DNA of 64,000 nt from Allobosea sp. OK403 (GCF_900113835.1 NZ_FOQV01000016.1:53971-117970); one strand, 5' to 3'; positions 44,885 through 56,127 are shown, counted from the stretch's first letter. The notes: generated by a model not told the origin, from the sequence alone. A program made the numbers and translations.

Positions 44885-45015
44885 CATGCTTTGCATAATT
44901 GGCAAAATCTTCTTTTATCGAATGCCCTCCGGCACTGTGACCCGGTCGCTCGGACAAGCCCCTGAGGCCATCCCCTACCCCACAAGTTCGGCCGCGCCCG
45001 GCCGGAGGAGAATCC

Positions 45016-45606
45016 GTGAGAAATCTGGAATTGCATGAAGCCGTGGCCAGCCGGCCGTCGGTCCTCGTTCGGGACGCGGCCGAGGCCGACATGGCCGCCG
45101 TGCAGGCGATTTACGCCCATCACGTCCTGCACGGGCTGGCGAGCTTCGAGGAAACGCCCCCCGGCATCGACGAATTGCTGGCGCGCCGCGCCGCCGTGCT
45201 GGAGCTTGGCCTGCCCTATCTCGTCGCCGAGCTCGACGGCAAGGTCGCCGGCTATTGCTACGCCACGGCCTATCGCCCCCGGGCGGCGTATCGGCACACC
45301 ATCGAGGATTCCGTCTATGTCACTGAGGGACTCAGCGGGCACGGCATCGGCACGGCGCTGCTCGCAGCCTTGATCGCCCGCTGCGAGGCCGGCCCCTGGC
45401 GGCAGATGCTCGCCAATATCGGCAATAGCGGCAATGCCGGTTCGATCGCGCTGCACCGGCGCTTCGGATTCGAGCCCGCTGGCACCCTGCGCTCCGTCGG
45501 CTTCAAGCTCGGCCAGTGGGTCGATACCATCCTGATGCAGCGCCCCCTGGCCACCGGCGACAGCACGCTTCCCGCGATCGGCTTCAGCTCAGAACCCAGC
45601 TCTTGA
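45016..45606 (+). CDS. GNAT N-acetyltransferase (phosphinothricin acetyltransferase-like)
   Basis: 196 residues from a GTG start, with GGAGGAG five bases upstream. The acetyl-CoA-binding motif is SVYVTEGLSGHGIGTALLAA, and NIGNSGNAGSIALHRRFGFE is typical of the Pat/Bar/YncA branch, which acetylates phosphinothricin, methionine sulfoximine or similar amino acids. A 20-residue extra C-terminal tail is unusual. The stop overlaps the TTG start of the MFS gene, so the pair is probably co-translated. Confidence 0.88.
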   Translation: MRNLELHEAVASRPSVLVRDAAEADMAAVQAIYAHHVLHGLASFEETPPGIDELLARRAAVLELGLPYLVAELDGKVAGYCYATAYRPRAAYRHTIEDSVYVTEGLSGHGIGTALLAALIARCEAGPWRQMLANIGNSGNAGSIALHRRFGFEPAGTLRSVGFKLGQWVDTILMQRPLATGDSTLPAIGFSSEPSS

Positions 45607-46784
45607 TCCCGCGCCGGACCACCCTTTGCCTTGGCCTGTCGCAGCTCGTCTCCTGGGGCATCTCCTATTACCTGATCGGCAGCTTCGGCGAATTGATCGC
45701 CAATGATCTCGGCTGGTCGGGCGCCGTCGTCTATGGCGGCTTTTCCGCCGCGCTGCTGGTGATGGGCCTGACCTCGCCCATCGTCGGACGCCTGGTCGAC
45801 CGTCATGGCGGCCTGCCCGTGATGACGGCGGGCGCGCTGCTCAACGCCGCCGGCTGCGCAGGGCTCGCTCTCGCCGAGACGATCCCGGCCTATTACGCCG
45901 CCTGGATCTGCCTCGGCCTGGCGATGCGCCTGACGCTCTATGACGCCGCCTTCGCGGCGCTGGCGCGGATCGGCGGCCCACAGGCGCGCGGCCCGATCGC
46001 ACAGATCACGCTGCTCGGCGGGCTTGCCTCTACCCTGTTCTGGCCTGTTGGCGCCGAGCTCGCCGCGCATTTCGGCTGGCGCGGCGCACTCCTGGTCTAT
46101 GCCGGCATCGCGCTGCTCTCCGCACCGCTCTATCTCGCGATCCCGAACCGCCGCTACCAAAACCCCGTTCCGCGCGGCGCCGCGACCGAGCAGCGCCCCC
46201 TCGCCACCAGCCCGCGCGACATCGCGATCGCCGGCGCGCTTTATGCGGCGATCGCGACGCTGGCCAATTTCCTCAATGCCGGCATGTCCGCCCATATGAT
46301 CGGCATCCTGGCCGGGCTGGGTCTCGCGGCCTCGGTCGCGGTCTGGATCGCCACGCTGCGTGGCGTCGGCCAGTCGCTGGCGCGCCTCTGCGAAGTCCTG
46401 TTCGGCCGGCGGATCGAGCCGCTGACCCTCAATCTCATGGCCTGTGCGCTGCTGCCGTTCTGCTTCGTCGCCGGCCTCGCCAGCGGGCACTCCGGCAGCG
46501 CGGCCTTCGCCTTCGCCTTCTGCTACGGGGCCGGCAACGGCATCCTGACGATCACGCGTGGCACCTTGCCCTTGCTGCTCTTCGACCACCGCAGCTATGG
46601 CAGCTTCGTCGGCAGGCTGCTCGCACCGAGCTTCTTCCTCTCCGCCACCGCGCCCGTCGTCTACGCCTCCGTCATCAGGCATTTCGGCGAGACGGGAGCA
46701 CTCTATCTGTCGATCGCCGTCGCCGTCCTCATGCTGATCGCGGCCGCCCTGCTCAGGCAGCGCTTCCGGCCGCCGCCGGCTTGA
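45603..46784 (+). CDS. MFS transporter
   Basis: 393 residues, about twelve helices. A TTG at 45603 overlaps the preceding TGA (TTGA) and gives MIPRRTTLCLGLSQLVSWGI, with the first helix starting immediately; no ATG fits. Motif A-like sequence is VGRLVDRHGG. Coupling to a Pat-like acetyltransferase suggests export of a toxic amino-acid analogue or its acetylated form, but import is equally possible. Its last 80 bp reappear as a decayed copy at 48511. Confidence 0.85.
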   Translation: MIPRRTTLCLGLSQLVSWGISYYLIGSFGELIANDLGWSGAVVYGGFSAALLVMGLTSPIVGRLVDRHGGLPVMTAGALLNAAGCAGLALAETIPAYYAAWICLGLAMRLTLYDAAFAALARIGGPQARGPIAQITLLGGLASTLFWPVGAELAAHFGWRGALLVYAGIALLSAPLYLAIPNRRYQNPVPRGAATEQRPLATSPRDIAIAGALYAAIATLANFLNAGMSAHMIGILAGLGLAASVAVWIATLRGVGQSLARLCEVLFGRRIEPLTLNLMACALLPFCFVAGLASGHSGSAAFAFAFCYGAGNGILTITRGTLPLLLFDHRSYGSFVGRLLAPSFFLSATAPVVYASVIRHFGETGALYLSIAVAVLMLIAAALLRQRFRPPPA

Positions 46785-46880
46785 TAGGCTCTTTGGAGCC
46801 CTGAGCCCTCATCCTGACAGGCTGGCCTGAAATCAACCGAGCAATATCAAGGATCTCCGATTGCCCGCCATCACCCGCGC

Positions 46881-46986
46881 CGTCATTCCGGACAAGCCGC
46901 GATAGCGGCGCAGATCCGGAATCCATCGGAGGCCACCGAACTCTCCGATGGATTCCTGATCTCCGCTTCGCTGCGTCCGGAATGAC
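46881..46986. repeat. REP-like palindromic repeat, copy 4
   Basis: CGTCATTCCGGACAAGCCGC at the left and GTCCGGAATGACAG at the right, with inner dyad ATCCATCGGAG/CTCCGATGGAT. It lies between the MFS gene and the chemoreceptor gene, which converge. Confidence 0.8.
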
Positions 46987-47070
46987 AGCGCGTTGGCGGC
47001 AAAGACAGAGCCATGGAAATCTTCGGGTTCATTTCATCATCCAACGATCCAAGGCTCCGGCAGCGGCAGG

Positions 47071-48423
47071 CTAGGTGACAGCCAGCCAGCCGACGAAATC
47101 GCCGATATCGCTGTCGAGCTCCGCAGAGGTCGACCTGAGTTGCTTGGCCAGGTCGCGCGCCTGTCCGGTCGTCTCATGCAGGATGCCAACCGCATTTTTG
47201 ACAATCCCGGCGCTCGTCATGGTTCCTTCCGCGATCGTCGAGACCTCCGCAGCATCGCCATAAATCAGCGCTGTGGCAGCGCTCTGCTTTGAAGCCAGTT
47301 CCGAGATCGACCGCATCTCCGTTTCCATCTCGCGAATTGTCGCGGAGATCGATTTCACCGCGAGGATGGAGCCGTTTGCGATCGCCTGCAGTGCGGTGAT
47401 CTGTGCGGAGATATCCCTGGTCGCCAATTCCGTCTGGCCGGCCAGGGCCTTCACTTCGCTGGCGATCACGGCAAAGCCGCGGCCTGCCGAACCCGCCCGC
47501 GCGGCCTCGATGGCGGCATTGAGCGCCAGGAGATTGGTTTGCGCCGCGATGGCCGCGATCAGGCCGACGACGGAGCCGATCTGGTTTGCACCCGCGCCAA
47601 GGCTTTCGACATTGGCGGAGAGCCTGAGCGCGTCCGCGACGCCACGGACGGCGATGTCCCGGTTGCGCTCCATCGTGCTGCCGATCTCCGCGGCGGCCAT
47701 CGAGAGCTCTTCCGTCGCCGAGGCGGTCACGGCTGCGCTTTCCCGGGTCCGGCGCGCCGCCGAGCTGACCTCGGCGGTTTCGTGGGCCGCAGCCTCGCTC
47801 ATCTGCGAGGCGCGATCGGCGCTTTTGAGAAAACGGTCGGATGAATCGTAGACGGCCTGATTCAGCTCGCGCATTTTCATCTGAAAATCGGCAGCGCCCT
47901 CGGCGAGGCGCATTTGTCGCGCGGCGCCATCATCCGAGAGCTTCTGCTGCTCCAGGGCGATGGTCGTATTGATATCCAGCGTGAAGACCCGCCCGACGAT
48001 CTCCATGTCGCGCGCCATTCCTGCCGGCGAGAAACGGTTTTCCCGGGCCAGCACCAGCGCGATCGGCTCGAGCAGACGCATCGCGATCGACAGGCGTGAC
48101 CGGGCGCCGAGCGACGATTCAATCTCGATATTGCGGAACCTGACGACTGACGCGACGTATTCCTCGTCGAAATTCGCAGCGAACAACACGCTGAAATGGC
48201 TCGAAGCACAGGCAACCATTTCGTCCATTCTGGTCGAAATATCCGCCACCTTGTCGGCATGCACGGCCAGAGCTCGTGCGTAATCAAGGTAACACAGCCT
48301 CTCGATATTCTTCTCGACAACCGGTTTCAGCCGCCGGAGGAGCGATCGTGTCTTGCTATCGAGCGCAAACATCGGCAGACGTTTGCCGATCTCATGCCTG
48401 ACGATTTCGACGAGGGCTGTCAC
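47071..48423 (-). CDS. Soluble globin-coupled methyl-accepting chemotaxis protein
   Basis: 450 residues from GTG 48423 (TTG 48468 and ATG 48372 are alternatives). The N-terminal 170 residues resemble a protoglobin sensor domain (MFALDSKTRSLLRRLKPVVE). The C-terminal part is an MCP signalling domain; its hairpin tip reads IAAQTNLLALNAAIEAARAG. No membrane helix is present, so it is cytosolic, like HemAT. The usual proximal heme His appears replaced: the segment aligning with the RVHVRIGL-type motif reads RNIEIESSL. It would signal through CheA/CheW encoded elsewhere. Confidence 0.82.
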   Translation of the reverse strand: MTALVEIVRHEIGKRLPMFALDSKTRSLLRRLKPVVEKNIERLCYLDYARALAVHADKVADISTRMDEMVACASSHFSVLFAANFDEEYVASVVRFRNIEIESSLGARSRLSIAMRLLEPIALVLARENRFSPAGMARDMEIVGRVFTLDINTTIALEQQKLSDDGAARQMRLAEGAADFQMKMRELNQAVYDSSDRFLKSADRASQMSEAAAHETAEVSSAARRTRESAAVTASATEELSMAAAEIGSTMERNRDIAVRGVADALRLSANVESLGAGANQIGSVVGLIAAIAAQTNLLALNAAIEAARAGSAGRGFAVIASEVKALAGQTELATRDISAQITALQAIANGSILAVKSISATIREMETEMRSISELASKQSAATALIYGDAAEVSTIAEGTMTSAGIVKNAVGILHETTGQARDLAKQLRSTSAELDSDIGDFVGWLAVT

Positions 48424-48510
48424 AGGACGGCCAGACGGTTGGATACTGAGGCAGAGACTACGCGGCAATTTCCTTAACGGCTCGTTACCGATGGCGCCGA
48501 TCGGAAAAGT

Positions 48511-48584
48511 CGACCGCCATCGCCATCCTCATGCGGATCGCGGCGGCCCTGCTCAGGCTGCGCTTCCGGTCACCGCCGGCTTGA
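48511..48584 (+). pseudogene. Decayed duplicate of the MFS gene 3' end
   Basis: The 80 bp at 48511-48590 match the end of the MFS gene (46711-46790) at about 88 percent by eye, including the stop codon. In frame they read TAIAILMRIAAALLRLRFRS then PPA and stop, against IAVAVLMLIAAALLRQRFRP and PPA. There is no upstream gene body, so this is a remnant. Confidence 0.8.
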
Positions 48585-48670
48585 GAGGCTGGGCGCTGGG
48601 GGGCTCCAAACCGGCGCCGACGCCACGGCCAGAAGCAAGCGATCAGGTCTGCTGACAGCTGTTGTCAGGA

Positions 48671-48685
48671 GAACGGCTGCGGAAC
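48671..48685 (+). promoter_or_regulatory. Putative LexA (SOS) box of uvrA
   Basis: GAACGGCTGCGGAAC is GAAC-N7-GAAC, the complement of the alphaproteobacterial LexA direct repeat GTTC-N7-GTTC. It lies 98 bp upstream of the uvrA start. Confidence 0.7.
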
Positions 48686-48783
48686 ATGGGCTTGCATGCT
48701 AATCATGCCCGGCGCGCGAAGCCGGGCCTCGTATGGCCCGACATTTGCCCTATCTCTACCGCTTACCCGAACCGGACGCCCCC

Positions 48784-51762
<2,979 letters not shown>

Positions 51763-52115
51763 GGTGGCGGAAGACGGCAATAACTGACCTCAGGCAACAT
51801 CCCGAAATGCTGCCGGATTCGGCTTTTGGCCGGCGCGGGGACAAAAGCTCTGCGCAAAGCCTGAGAATCTCGGACCGGATGAGGCGCCCAAACCTCCGCG
51901 CCCTTTCCCTTCTCCCCTCGCGGGAGAAGGTGGATCGGCGCAGCCGAGACGGATGAGGGGGCGCTCGACGATTGCCGTTTTGCCTTGTGACGCCAGCCGG
52001 AAAGGGCACGGCGCCCCCTCATCCGGCGCTGCGCGCCACCTTCTCCCGCCAGGGGAGAAGGGAAGAAAAGCAGCGGAAACGCAGGGGAGCTCTCCTGCGA
52101 CCGTTGGAAATAGCC
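51763..52115. other. Repeat-rich intergenic region after uvrA
   Basis: No gene is seen. It contains simple hairpins of the common CTTCTCCC/GGGAGAAG type (for example 51908-51931 and 52040-52062), the unexpanded version of the outer stem of the double-hairpin elements. Confidence 0.6.
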
Positions 52116-52359
52116 GCGAGGAACCCCTCTCCTGTAAGGAGAGGGGTAGGGGTGAGGTGTCGACCCCTGGACCAGTGGCGTGACGTCCTTGCTGTCATTG
52201 CGAGCGCAGCGAAGCAATCCAGGGGACGTAGAGCGAACCCTCCTGGATTGCTTCGCTGCGCTCGCAATGACGACGGAGCAACGGTGAGGTCGCGGCCAAA
52301 GCGTCAAACGGCCGACCCCTCACCCTGCCCTCTCCCTACGGGAGAGGGTTCCCCGCGCT
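52116..52359. repeat. ~240-bp composite repeat, module A (plain-hairpin form)
   Basis: It starts with hairpin CCCCTCTCC-TGTAA-GGAGAGGGG (52124-52146), contains the long palindrome 52194-52271, and ends with hairpin CCCTCTCCC-TAC-GGGAGAGGG (52328-52348). Module B at 54284 is a paralogous copy with large insertions in both terminal hairpins. Confidence 0.85.
52194..52271. repeat. Long palindrome GTCATTGCGAGCGCAGCG family, copy 1
   Basis: Two 30-bp arms (GTCATTGCGAGCGCAGCGAA... and its complement) enclose an 18-nt loop, GGACGTAGAGCGAACCCT. Other copies are at 54425 and 57925. Confidence 0.9.
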
Positions 52360-52382
52360 AACTGGGCTTCGGATTCTCAGGA

Positions 52383-52745
52383 TCAAACGTGCGGCTGCAA
52401 GGTCCCATTCGGGCTCAGCGCGTTGATCAGCGTCGGCAGATGCGCGGCGAGGAAGCCGGCCACCTCGTCGGGCGAGCGGTTGAAGGTCGAGGCGATCTTG
52501 CCGATGACATTGTCGCCGAGCGCCGCCTCGATCTGATCCGCCGTCACCGGCTGGTTGGCGCCGCTGCCCAGCCAGGACGCGACCTGCGGGCCCAGCCCCG
52601 ATGCCTTTAATTTGTCGAGCAGCCCCTGCACCGAGCCGAGGCTGGTGCTAGCCAGGGCCTTCGATAGCAATTCGGGCAGCAGTTGCGCCTCCGCCTGTTC
52701 GACCAGGCCACCAAGCGCACCTTTCAATCCATCAAACAAACTCAT
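52383..52745 (-). CDS. YidB-family (DUF937) protein
   Basis: 120 residues beginning MSLFDGLKGALGGLVEQAEA. The C-terminal half (VTADQIEAALGDNVIGKIAS, then DEVAGFLAAHLPTLINAL) is the conserved YidB/DUF937 helical domain. Function is not established. The ATG at 52745 was chosen over the frame from 52772 because the family starts at MSLFD. It ends close to composite repeat module A and is preceded on the same strand by the PsiF-like gene. Confidence 0.82.
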   Translation of the reverse strand: MSLFDGLKGALGGLVEQAEAQLLPELLSKALASTSLGSVQGLLDKLKASGLGPQVASWLGSGANQPVTADQIEAALGDNVIGKIASTFNRSPDEVAGFLAAHLPTLINALSPNGTLQPHV

Positions 52746-52776
52746 CTCGCCCCACCCCTTTATGTCTCGCAAACCT

Positions 52777-52813
52777 AAAAAAAGGCCCGCCGCCGATAAA
52801 TGGCGCGCGGGCC
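52777..52813 (-). terminator. Rho-independent terminator of the PsiF-like gene
   Basis: On the minus strand GGCCCGC and GCGGGCC form a stem with a 16-nt loop, followed by seven T residues. It separates the PsiF-like gene from the YidB gene. Confidence 0.82.
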
Positions 52814-52831
52814 AGGCTCAGGCTATTTTAC

Positions 52832-53107
52832 TCAGGCTTTCTTGCAAGCGTCGCGGAATTTCTTGCGCTCCTTGCCGTGCAGACCCTTCTGGTCGGCCTG
52901 TACAGAGCATTCCTTGGACTTCGCCGTCCGCGTCGCGGGAGCCGCGGCGGCAGGCTTGGCAGCAGCGGGGGCCGCGGTGGTGGCGGGTGCGGTCACCGCC
53001 GGCTTGGCGGGCGTCGCCGGTGTGGCGGGCGTCGTCTGCGCACCGGCAAACGACATCGACATCAAAAGCAGGCCGGCAGCACCTGAGAGAATTGAGACGT
53101 ATTTCAT
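52832..53107 (-). CDS. PsiF repeat-containing exported small protein
   Basis: 91 residues. A signal peptide (MKYVSILSGAAGLLLMSMSF, cleavage near AGA-QT) is followed by an Ala/Pro/Thr-rich linker and one PsiF repeat, ECSVQADQKGLHGKERKKFR then DACKKA. Relatives often carry two repeats; this one has a single copy. PsiF was named as a phosphate-starvation-inducible protein in E. coli, and its role is unknown. GAGG lies six bases before the ATG. The following 276 bp to the NAT gene show no gene. Confidence 0.82.
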   Translation of the reverse strand: MKYVSILSGAAGLLLMSMSFAGAQTTPATPATPAKPAVTAPATTAAPAAAKPAAAAPATRTAKSKECSVQADQKGLHGKERKKFRDACKKA

Positions 53108-53383
53108 GATGAACCTCGCTCGGCTGGCCCGATATCGAGCAGCGAATGCCAAGGAATGACTTAATAAGGGCAGAAATCAGGCGCGGCTGGCTCGCTTCGA
53201 CGAAGTCATCACAAGCGCCTTGATGCCGCAAGGGACGTTTTCGCCAAGCGGATACTTGCCAGGCTGATACTTGCATGGACGGAGCCCGGCCGGCGAGCCC
53301 CGCCTGCGATTTGCGCAGCGCCGCCACAAGGCGCAACTCTCCCCGGCGAAGCTCGACTCGGCATCGCGCCGCAGCCGGGAACG

Positions 53384-54232
53384 ATGCAACTCGACGAGAC
53401 GACCATGCCTCAAACCGCCGCCCTCTCCGCCCCAGACCTTGCCGCCTATCTCGCCCGGATCGGCTATGACGGCGCGGTCGCCCCGACGCGCACTGCGCTC
53501 AACGCCCTGCATCTCCTGCACCCGCAAGCGATTCCCTTCGAGAATCTCGATCCGCTTTCGGGCCGCACGCCGCCGCTCGACCTGCCGGCGCTCGTCGCGA
53601 AACTCGTGCACTCCCGACGCGGCGGCTATTGCTTCGAGCAGAACACCCTGTTCAAGGCGGTGCTGGAGGCCTTCGGCTTCAAGGTCGCGCAGATGTCGGG
53701 CCGCGTCATGCTCGGCAAGCCAGAGGAGGCGCAGGTCGCGCGCACCCACAAGGTGCTGCGCCTGACTTGCGAGGGACAGGACCTGCTCTGCGATATCGGG
53801 CTGGGCGGCCAGGTCCTGACCGGCCCGATGCGGCTCGTCCCCGAGATCGAGCAGCAAACCCCGCACGAGCCCTATCGGCTCGACCGCGCCAGTGAGATCT
53901 GGTGGCTGCGTGCAAAGGTCGCCGGCGAATGGCGCCTGCTCTACCGCTTCACCCTCGACGAGACCTGGCCGATCGACGACCAGCTCGCCAACCATTATGT
54001 CGCGACCCACCCCGCCTCGCATTTCACCTACAGCCTGATCGCCGCCCGCGTGCTTCCGCAAGGCCGGCTCGCCTTGCTGAACCGGCGCTTGACGGAGCAC
54101 CGGCTGGGCGAACCCTCGATCATCCAGGAGATCGCGGATAGCGACGCGCTCAGGGCCGTGCTGGCCAAGCGCTTCGGGATCGCGCTCGAGGATGAGGCCT
54201 GGGCGAAGGCGGCCGGCAATATTGCGGGATGA
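53384..54232 (+). CDS. Arylamine N-acetyltransferase
   Basis: 282 residues. It transfers acetyl from acetyl-CoA to arylamines, hydrazines or related amines through a Cys-His-Asp triad. The triad is visible as Cys83 in RRGGYCFEQN, His122 in ARTHKVLRL and Asp137 in LLCDIGLGG. Length fits the family. The ATG at 53384 has GGGA just upstream; the second Met at 53405 is also possible. Bacterial members act in xenobiotic detoxification or in making aromatic amide metabolites; neighbours do not narrow this. Confidence 0.9.
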   Translation: MQLDETTMPQTAALSAPDLAAYLARIGYDGAVAPTRTALNALHLLHPQAIPFENLDPLSGRTPPLDLPALVAKLVHSRRGGYCFEQNTLFKAVLEAFGFKVAQMSGRVMLGKPEEAQVARTHKVLRLTCEGQDLLCDIGLGGQVLTGPMRLVPEIEQQTPHEPYRLDRASEIWWLRAKVAGEWRLLYRFTLDETWPIDDQLANHYVATHPASHFTYSLIAARVLPQGRLALLNRRLTEHRLGEPSIIQEIADSDALRAVLAKRFGIALEDEAWAKAAGNIAG

Positions 54233-54292
54233 GTACGGCCGCCGCGCCCGGTCGGGATAGAAGAGCGCCTTATCAGAAACAGGCGCGGGGAA

Positions 54293-54377
54293 CCCCTCTC
54301 CTGCATCGAAGTCGGGTATACCCGACTTCGACACTCTGAGTGCTGAACCCGGGTATACCCGGGTTCAGTGAGAGGGG
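54293..54377. repeat. Double-hairpin (three-way junction) element, copy 2
   Basis: Outer stem CCCCTCTC (54293-54300) with GAGAGGGG (54370-54377). Hairpin 1 is TCGAAGTCGGG-TATA-CCCGACTTCGA (54306-54331). A 12-nt spacer follows. Hairpin 2 is TGAACCCGGG-TATA-CCCGGGTTCA (54344-54367). Both inner stems are perfect palindromes. Confidence 0.85.
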
Positions 54378-54424
54378 CAGGGGTGAGGTGTAGGCCCCTG
54401 GACCAGTTGCGTGATGTCCTTGCC

Positions 54425-54502
54425 GTCATTGCGAGCGCAGCGAAGCAATCCAGGAGGGCTCGCTCTACGTCGCCTGGATTGCTTCGCTGCGCTCGCAATG
54501 AC
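54425..54502. repeat. Long palindrome GTCATTGCGAGCGCAGCG family, copy 2
   Basis: Same arms as copy 1. The 18-nt loop AGGGCTCGCTCTACGTCG is the reverse complement of the copy 1 loop with two differences, so the loop is inverted between copies. Confidence 0.9.
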
Positions 54503-54558
54503 GATGGAGCAGCGGTGAGGTTACAACCAAAGCGTCAAACGGCCGACCCCTCACCCTG

Positions 54559-54642
54559 CCCTCTCCCACCAATCTCGGGCTTGCCCGAGATTGGCAGCTA
54601 GCATGGCCCAAGTCGGAAACATCCGACTTGGGTGGGAGAGGG
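54559..54642. repeat. Double-hairpin (three-way junction) element, copy 3
   Basis: Outer stem CCCTCTCCCACC (54559-54570) with GGTGGGAGAGGG (54631-54642). Hairpin 1 is CCAATCTCGGGC-TT-GCCCGAGATTGG (54569-54594). A 12-nt spacer follows. Hairpin 2 is CCCAAGTCGGA-AACA-TCCGACTTGGG (54607-54632). All stems are perfect; loops TT and AACA equal those of copy 1. Confidence 0.88.
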
Positions 54643-54726
54643 TTCCCCGCGCTGGCGGGACCTCGGGTTGCCCTTCCTTCTCCCATCCAGGAGAAGGAAA
54701 GACGGCCTCTCAGACCATCCGCCGGC

Positions 54727-55623
54727 TCACGCCACCCCGTAGGTCTTGAACCAGGCCAGCATCCGGGCCCAGCCGTCATCGGCCGCTGCCTTGCGGTAGC
54801 TCGGGCGGTAATCGGCGTGGAAGCCGTGCGGCGTGTCCGGATAGATCACGATCTCGACCGTCTTGCCGGCCGCCTTGGCCGCGTCACGCTGCTTCTCGAC
54901 ATCGGCCACCGGGATGCCGGTGTCGGCGGCGCCATAGAGGCCCAGCACCGGGGCCTTGATCTCGCCGACCACATCGGCCGCCGTCTTGGGCTGGATGTCG
55001 CTGCGGTTGCCGCCAAGCGGGCCGTACCAGGCGACGCCGGCCTTCAGCGCCGGGTTGTGGGCGCAGTAGAGCCAGACGCCGCGCCCGCCGCGGCAGAAGC
55101 CGGTGACGCCGAGCTTCTGGATATTGCCCTTCGAGCTGGCCGCGGCCCAGGCGGCGGCAGCGTCGAGATCCGACAGCATCTCGGCATCGGGCTTCTTCGC
55201 GATCACATCGCGCATGATCTGCTGCACATCGGTCATCTTGGTGAGATCGCCCTGCCGGGCAAAAAGCTCGGGCGCGACGGCGCAGTAGCCGAGCTTGGCG
55301 AGGCGGCGGCAGGTGTCCTTGATATATTCGTGGACGCCGAATATCTCCTCGATCACGAGGATGACGGGGAACGGCCCTGCCCCGCTCGGCATGGCCCGGT
55401 AGCCCGGCATCATGCCGTCGCTGGTCGGGATCTTGACCTCGCCGGCCTCGAGCCCCGTCGCATCGGTGGAAATGGTCTGGCCCTGCACCACGGTGGTGGC
55501 GGCGGTGAAGCCGGTGACCAGCCCGGTCATGACGAAGCCCCGGCGCGAGAAGGGCTCGCGCACGAGGCCGTCCAGGCCCTCCAGCAGGGGTTTGGCGGCT
55601 TTCGCGCTGGTGCTGCTCGTCAT
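54727..55623 (-). CDS. Dienelactone hydrolase-family protein, Tat-exported
   Basis: 298 residues. The N-terminus has a twin-arginine signal, FSRRGFVMTGLVTGFTAAT, from about residue 25. The alpha/beta hydrolase fold carries the DLH-type nucleophile Cys in GVTGFCRGGRG, the Glu-containing VIEEIFGVHEYI and the His in PHGFHADYRPSY. DLH enzymes open dienelactones in chloroaromatic degradation; exported relatives are widespread and their substrates are unknown. GAGGAA lies six bases before the ATG at 55623, which settles the start. Confidence 0.88.
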   Translation of the reverse strand: MTSSTSAKAAKPLLEGLDGLVREPFSRRGFVMTGLVTGFTAATTVVQGQTISTDATGLEAGEVKIPTSDGMMPGYRAMPSGAGPFPVILVIEEIFGVHEYIKDTCRRLAKLGYCAVAPELFARQGDLTKMTDVQQIMRDVIAKKPDAEMLSDLDAAAAWAAASSKGNIQKLGVTGFCRGGRGVWLYCAHNPALKAGVAWYGPLGGNRSDIQPKTAADVVGEIKAPVLGLYGAADTGIPVADVEKQRDAAKAAGKTVEIVIYPDTPHGFHADYRPSYRKAAADDGWARMLAWFKTYGVA

Positions 55624-56127
55624 GGCGGTTCCTCGCATGTCGGAAGGGGCGGCAGAGTGCGGCGGCGCGAGTGCACTGCCAAGGGGCCGAAACGGCGCAA
55701 TCGGGCGCAAATGGTCACAGCTGCGTGATCGCAAGGCCGTCGGGCGCGGAAAACGCGAATCTTTTCGCGCAAAACCGTGTGCTTGGGCGCCGCTCCCCTT
55801 GCGTCAACACGCCGACCCGGCCCTCACGCATGGATTGAGCAGGTGCAGCATGCCTGGAAAGAAGGCAAAGCAGCGATTTGTTAACGGGCAACCGCTTGAA
55901 TGGCGAACGAATAGGCAGAATCGGATCACCCCCAATGGCCTTGCCAGACCCTCACTGCGGGACAACGCCCGATTTATGAAGCATTTCTTAAATCGACATG
56001 CGCAAAGCGCATAACGGAACTGATCTGGCGCCTCTGTTTCAGGCAAGGGTGCTCCCATATATGCAGTGCACAACGAATTCATCGCTGTCAGGGCCAAAAG
56101 GCCCCGAAAAAACTGAGGACTTTCACC
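55624..56127. other. Intergenic region before the DUF1127 gene
   Basis: 504 bp between divergent genes. It holds a perfect dyad ATGCGC-AAA-GCGCAT at 55998-56012, about 115 bp before the DUF1127 start, which may be an operator or promoter element. No gene is seen. Confidence 0.5.

Larger units (their letters stand above)
54284..54653. repeat. ~370-bp composite repeat, module B (expanded form)
   Basis: It aligns with module A (52116-52359) through GAACCCCTCTCC, GGGGTGAGGTGT, CCCCTGGACCAGT and TCAAACGGCCGACCCCTCAC. Both terminal hairpins carry extra double-hairpin sequence, at 54293-54377 and 54559-54642. It lies between the convergent NAT and dienelactone hydrolase genes; no gene is present in the 54233-54726 gap. 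Confidence 0.85.

Noticed and set aside
51763..54726. CRISPR array
   Set aside because: The repeats here are palindromic modules of uneven spacing with no regular repeat-spacer pattern, and there are no cas genes.
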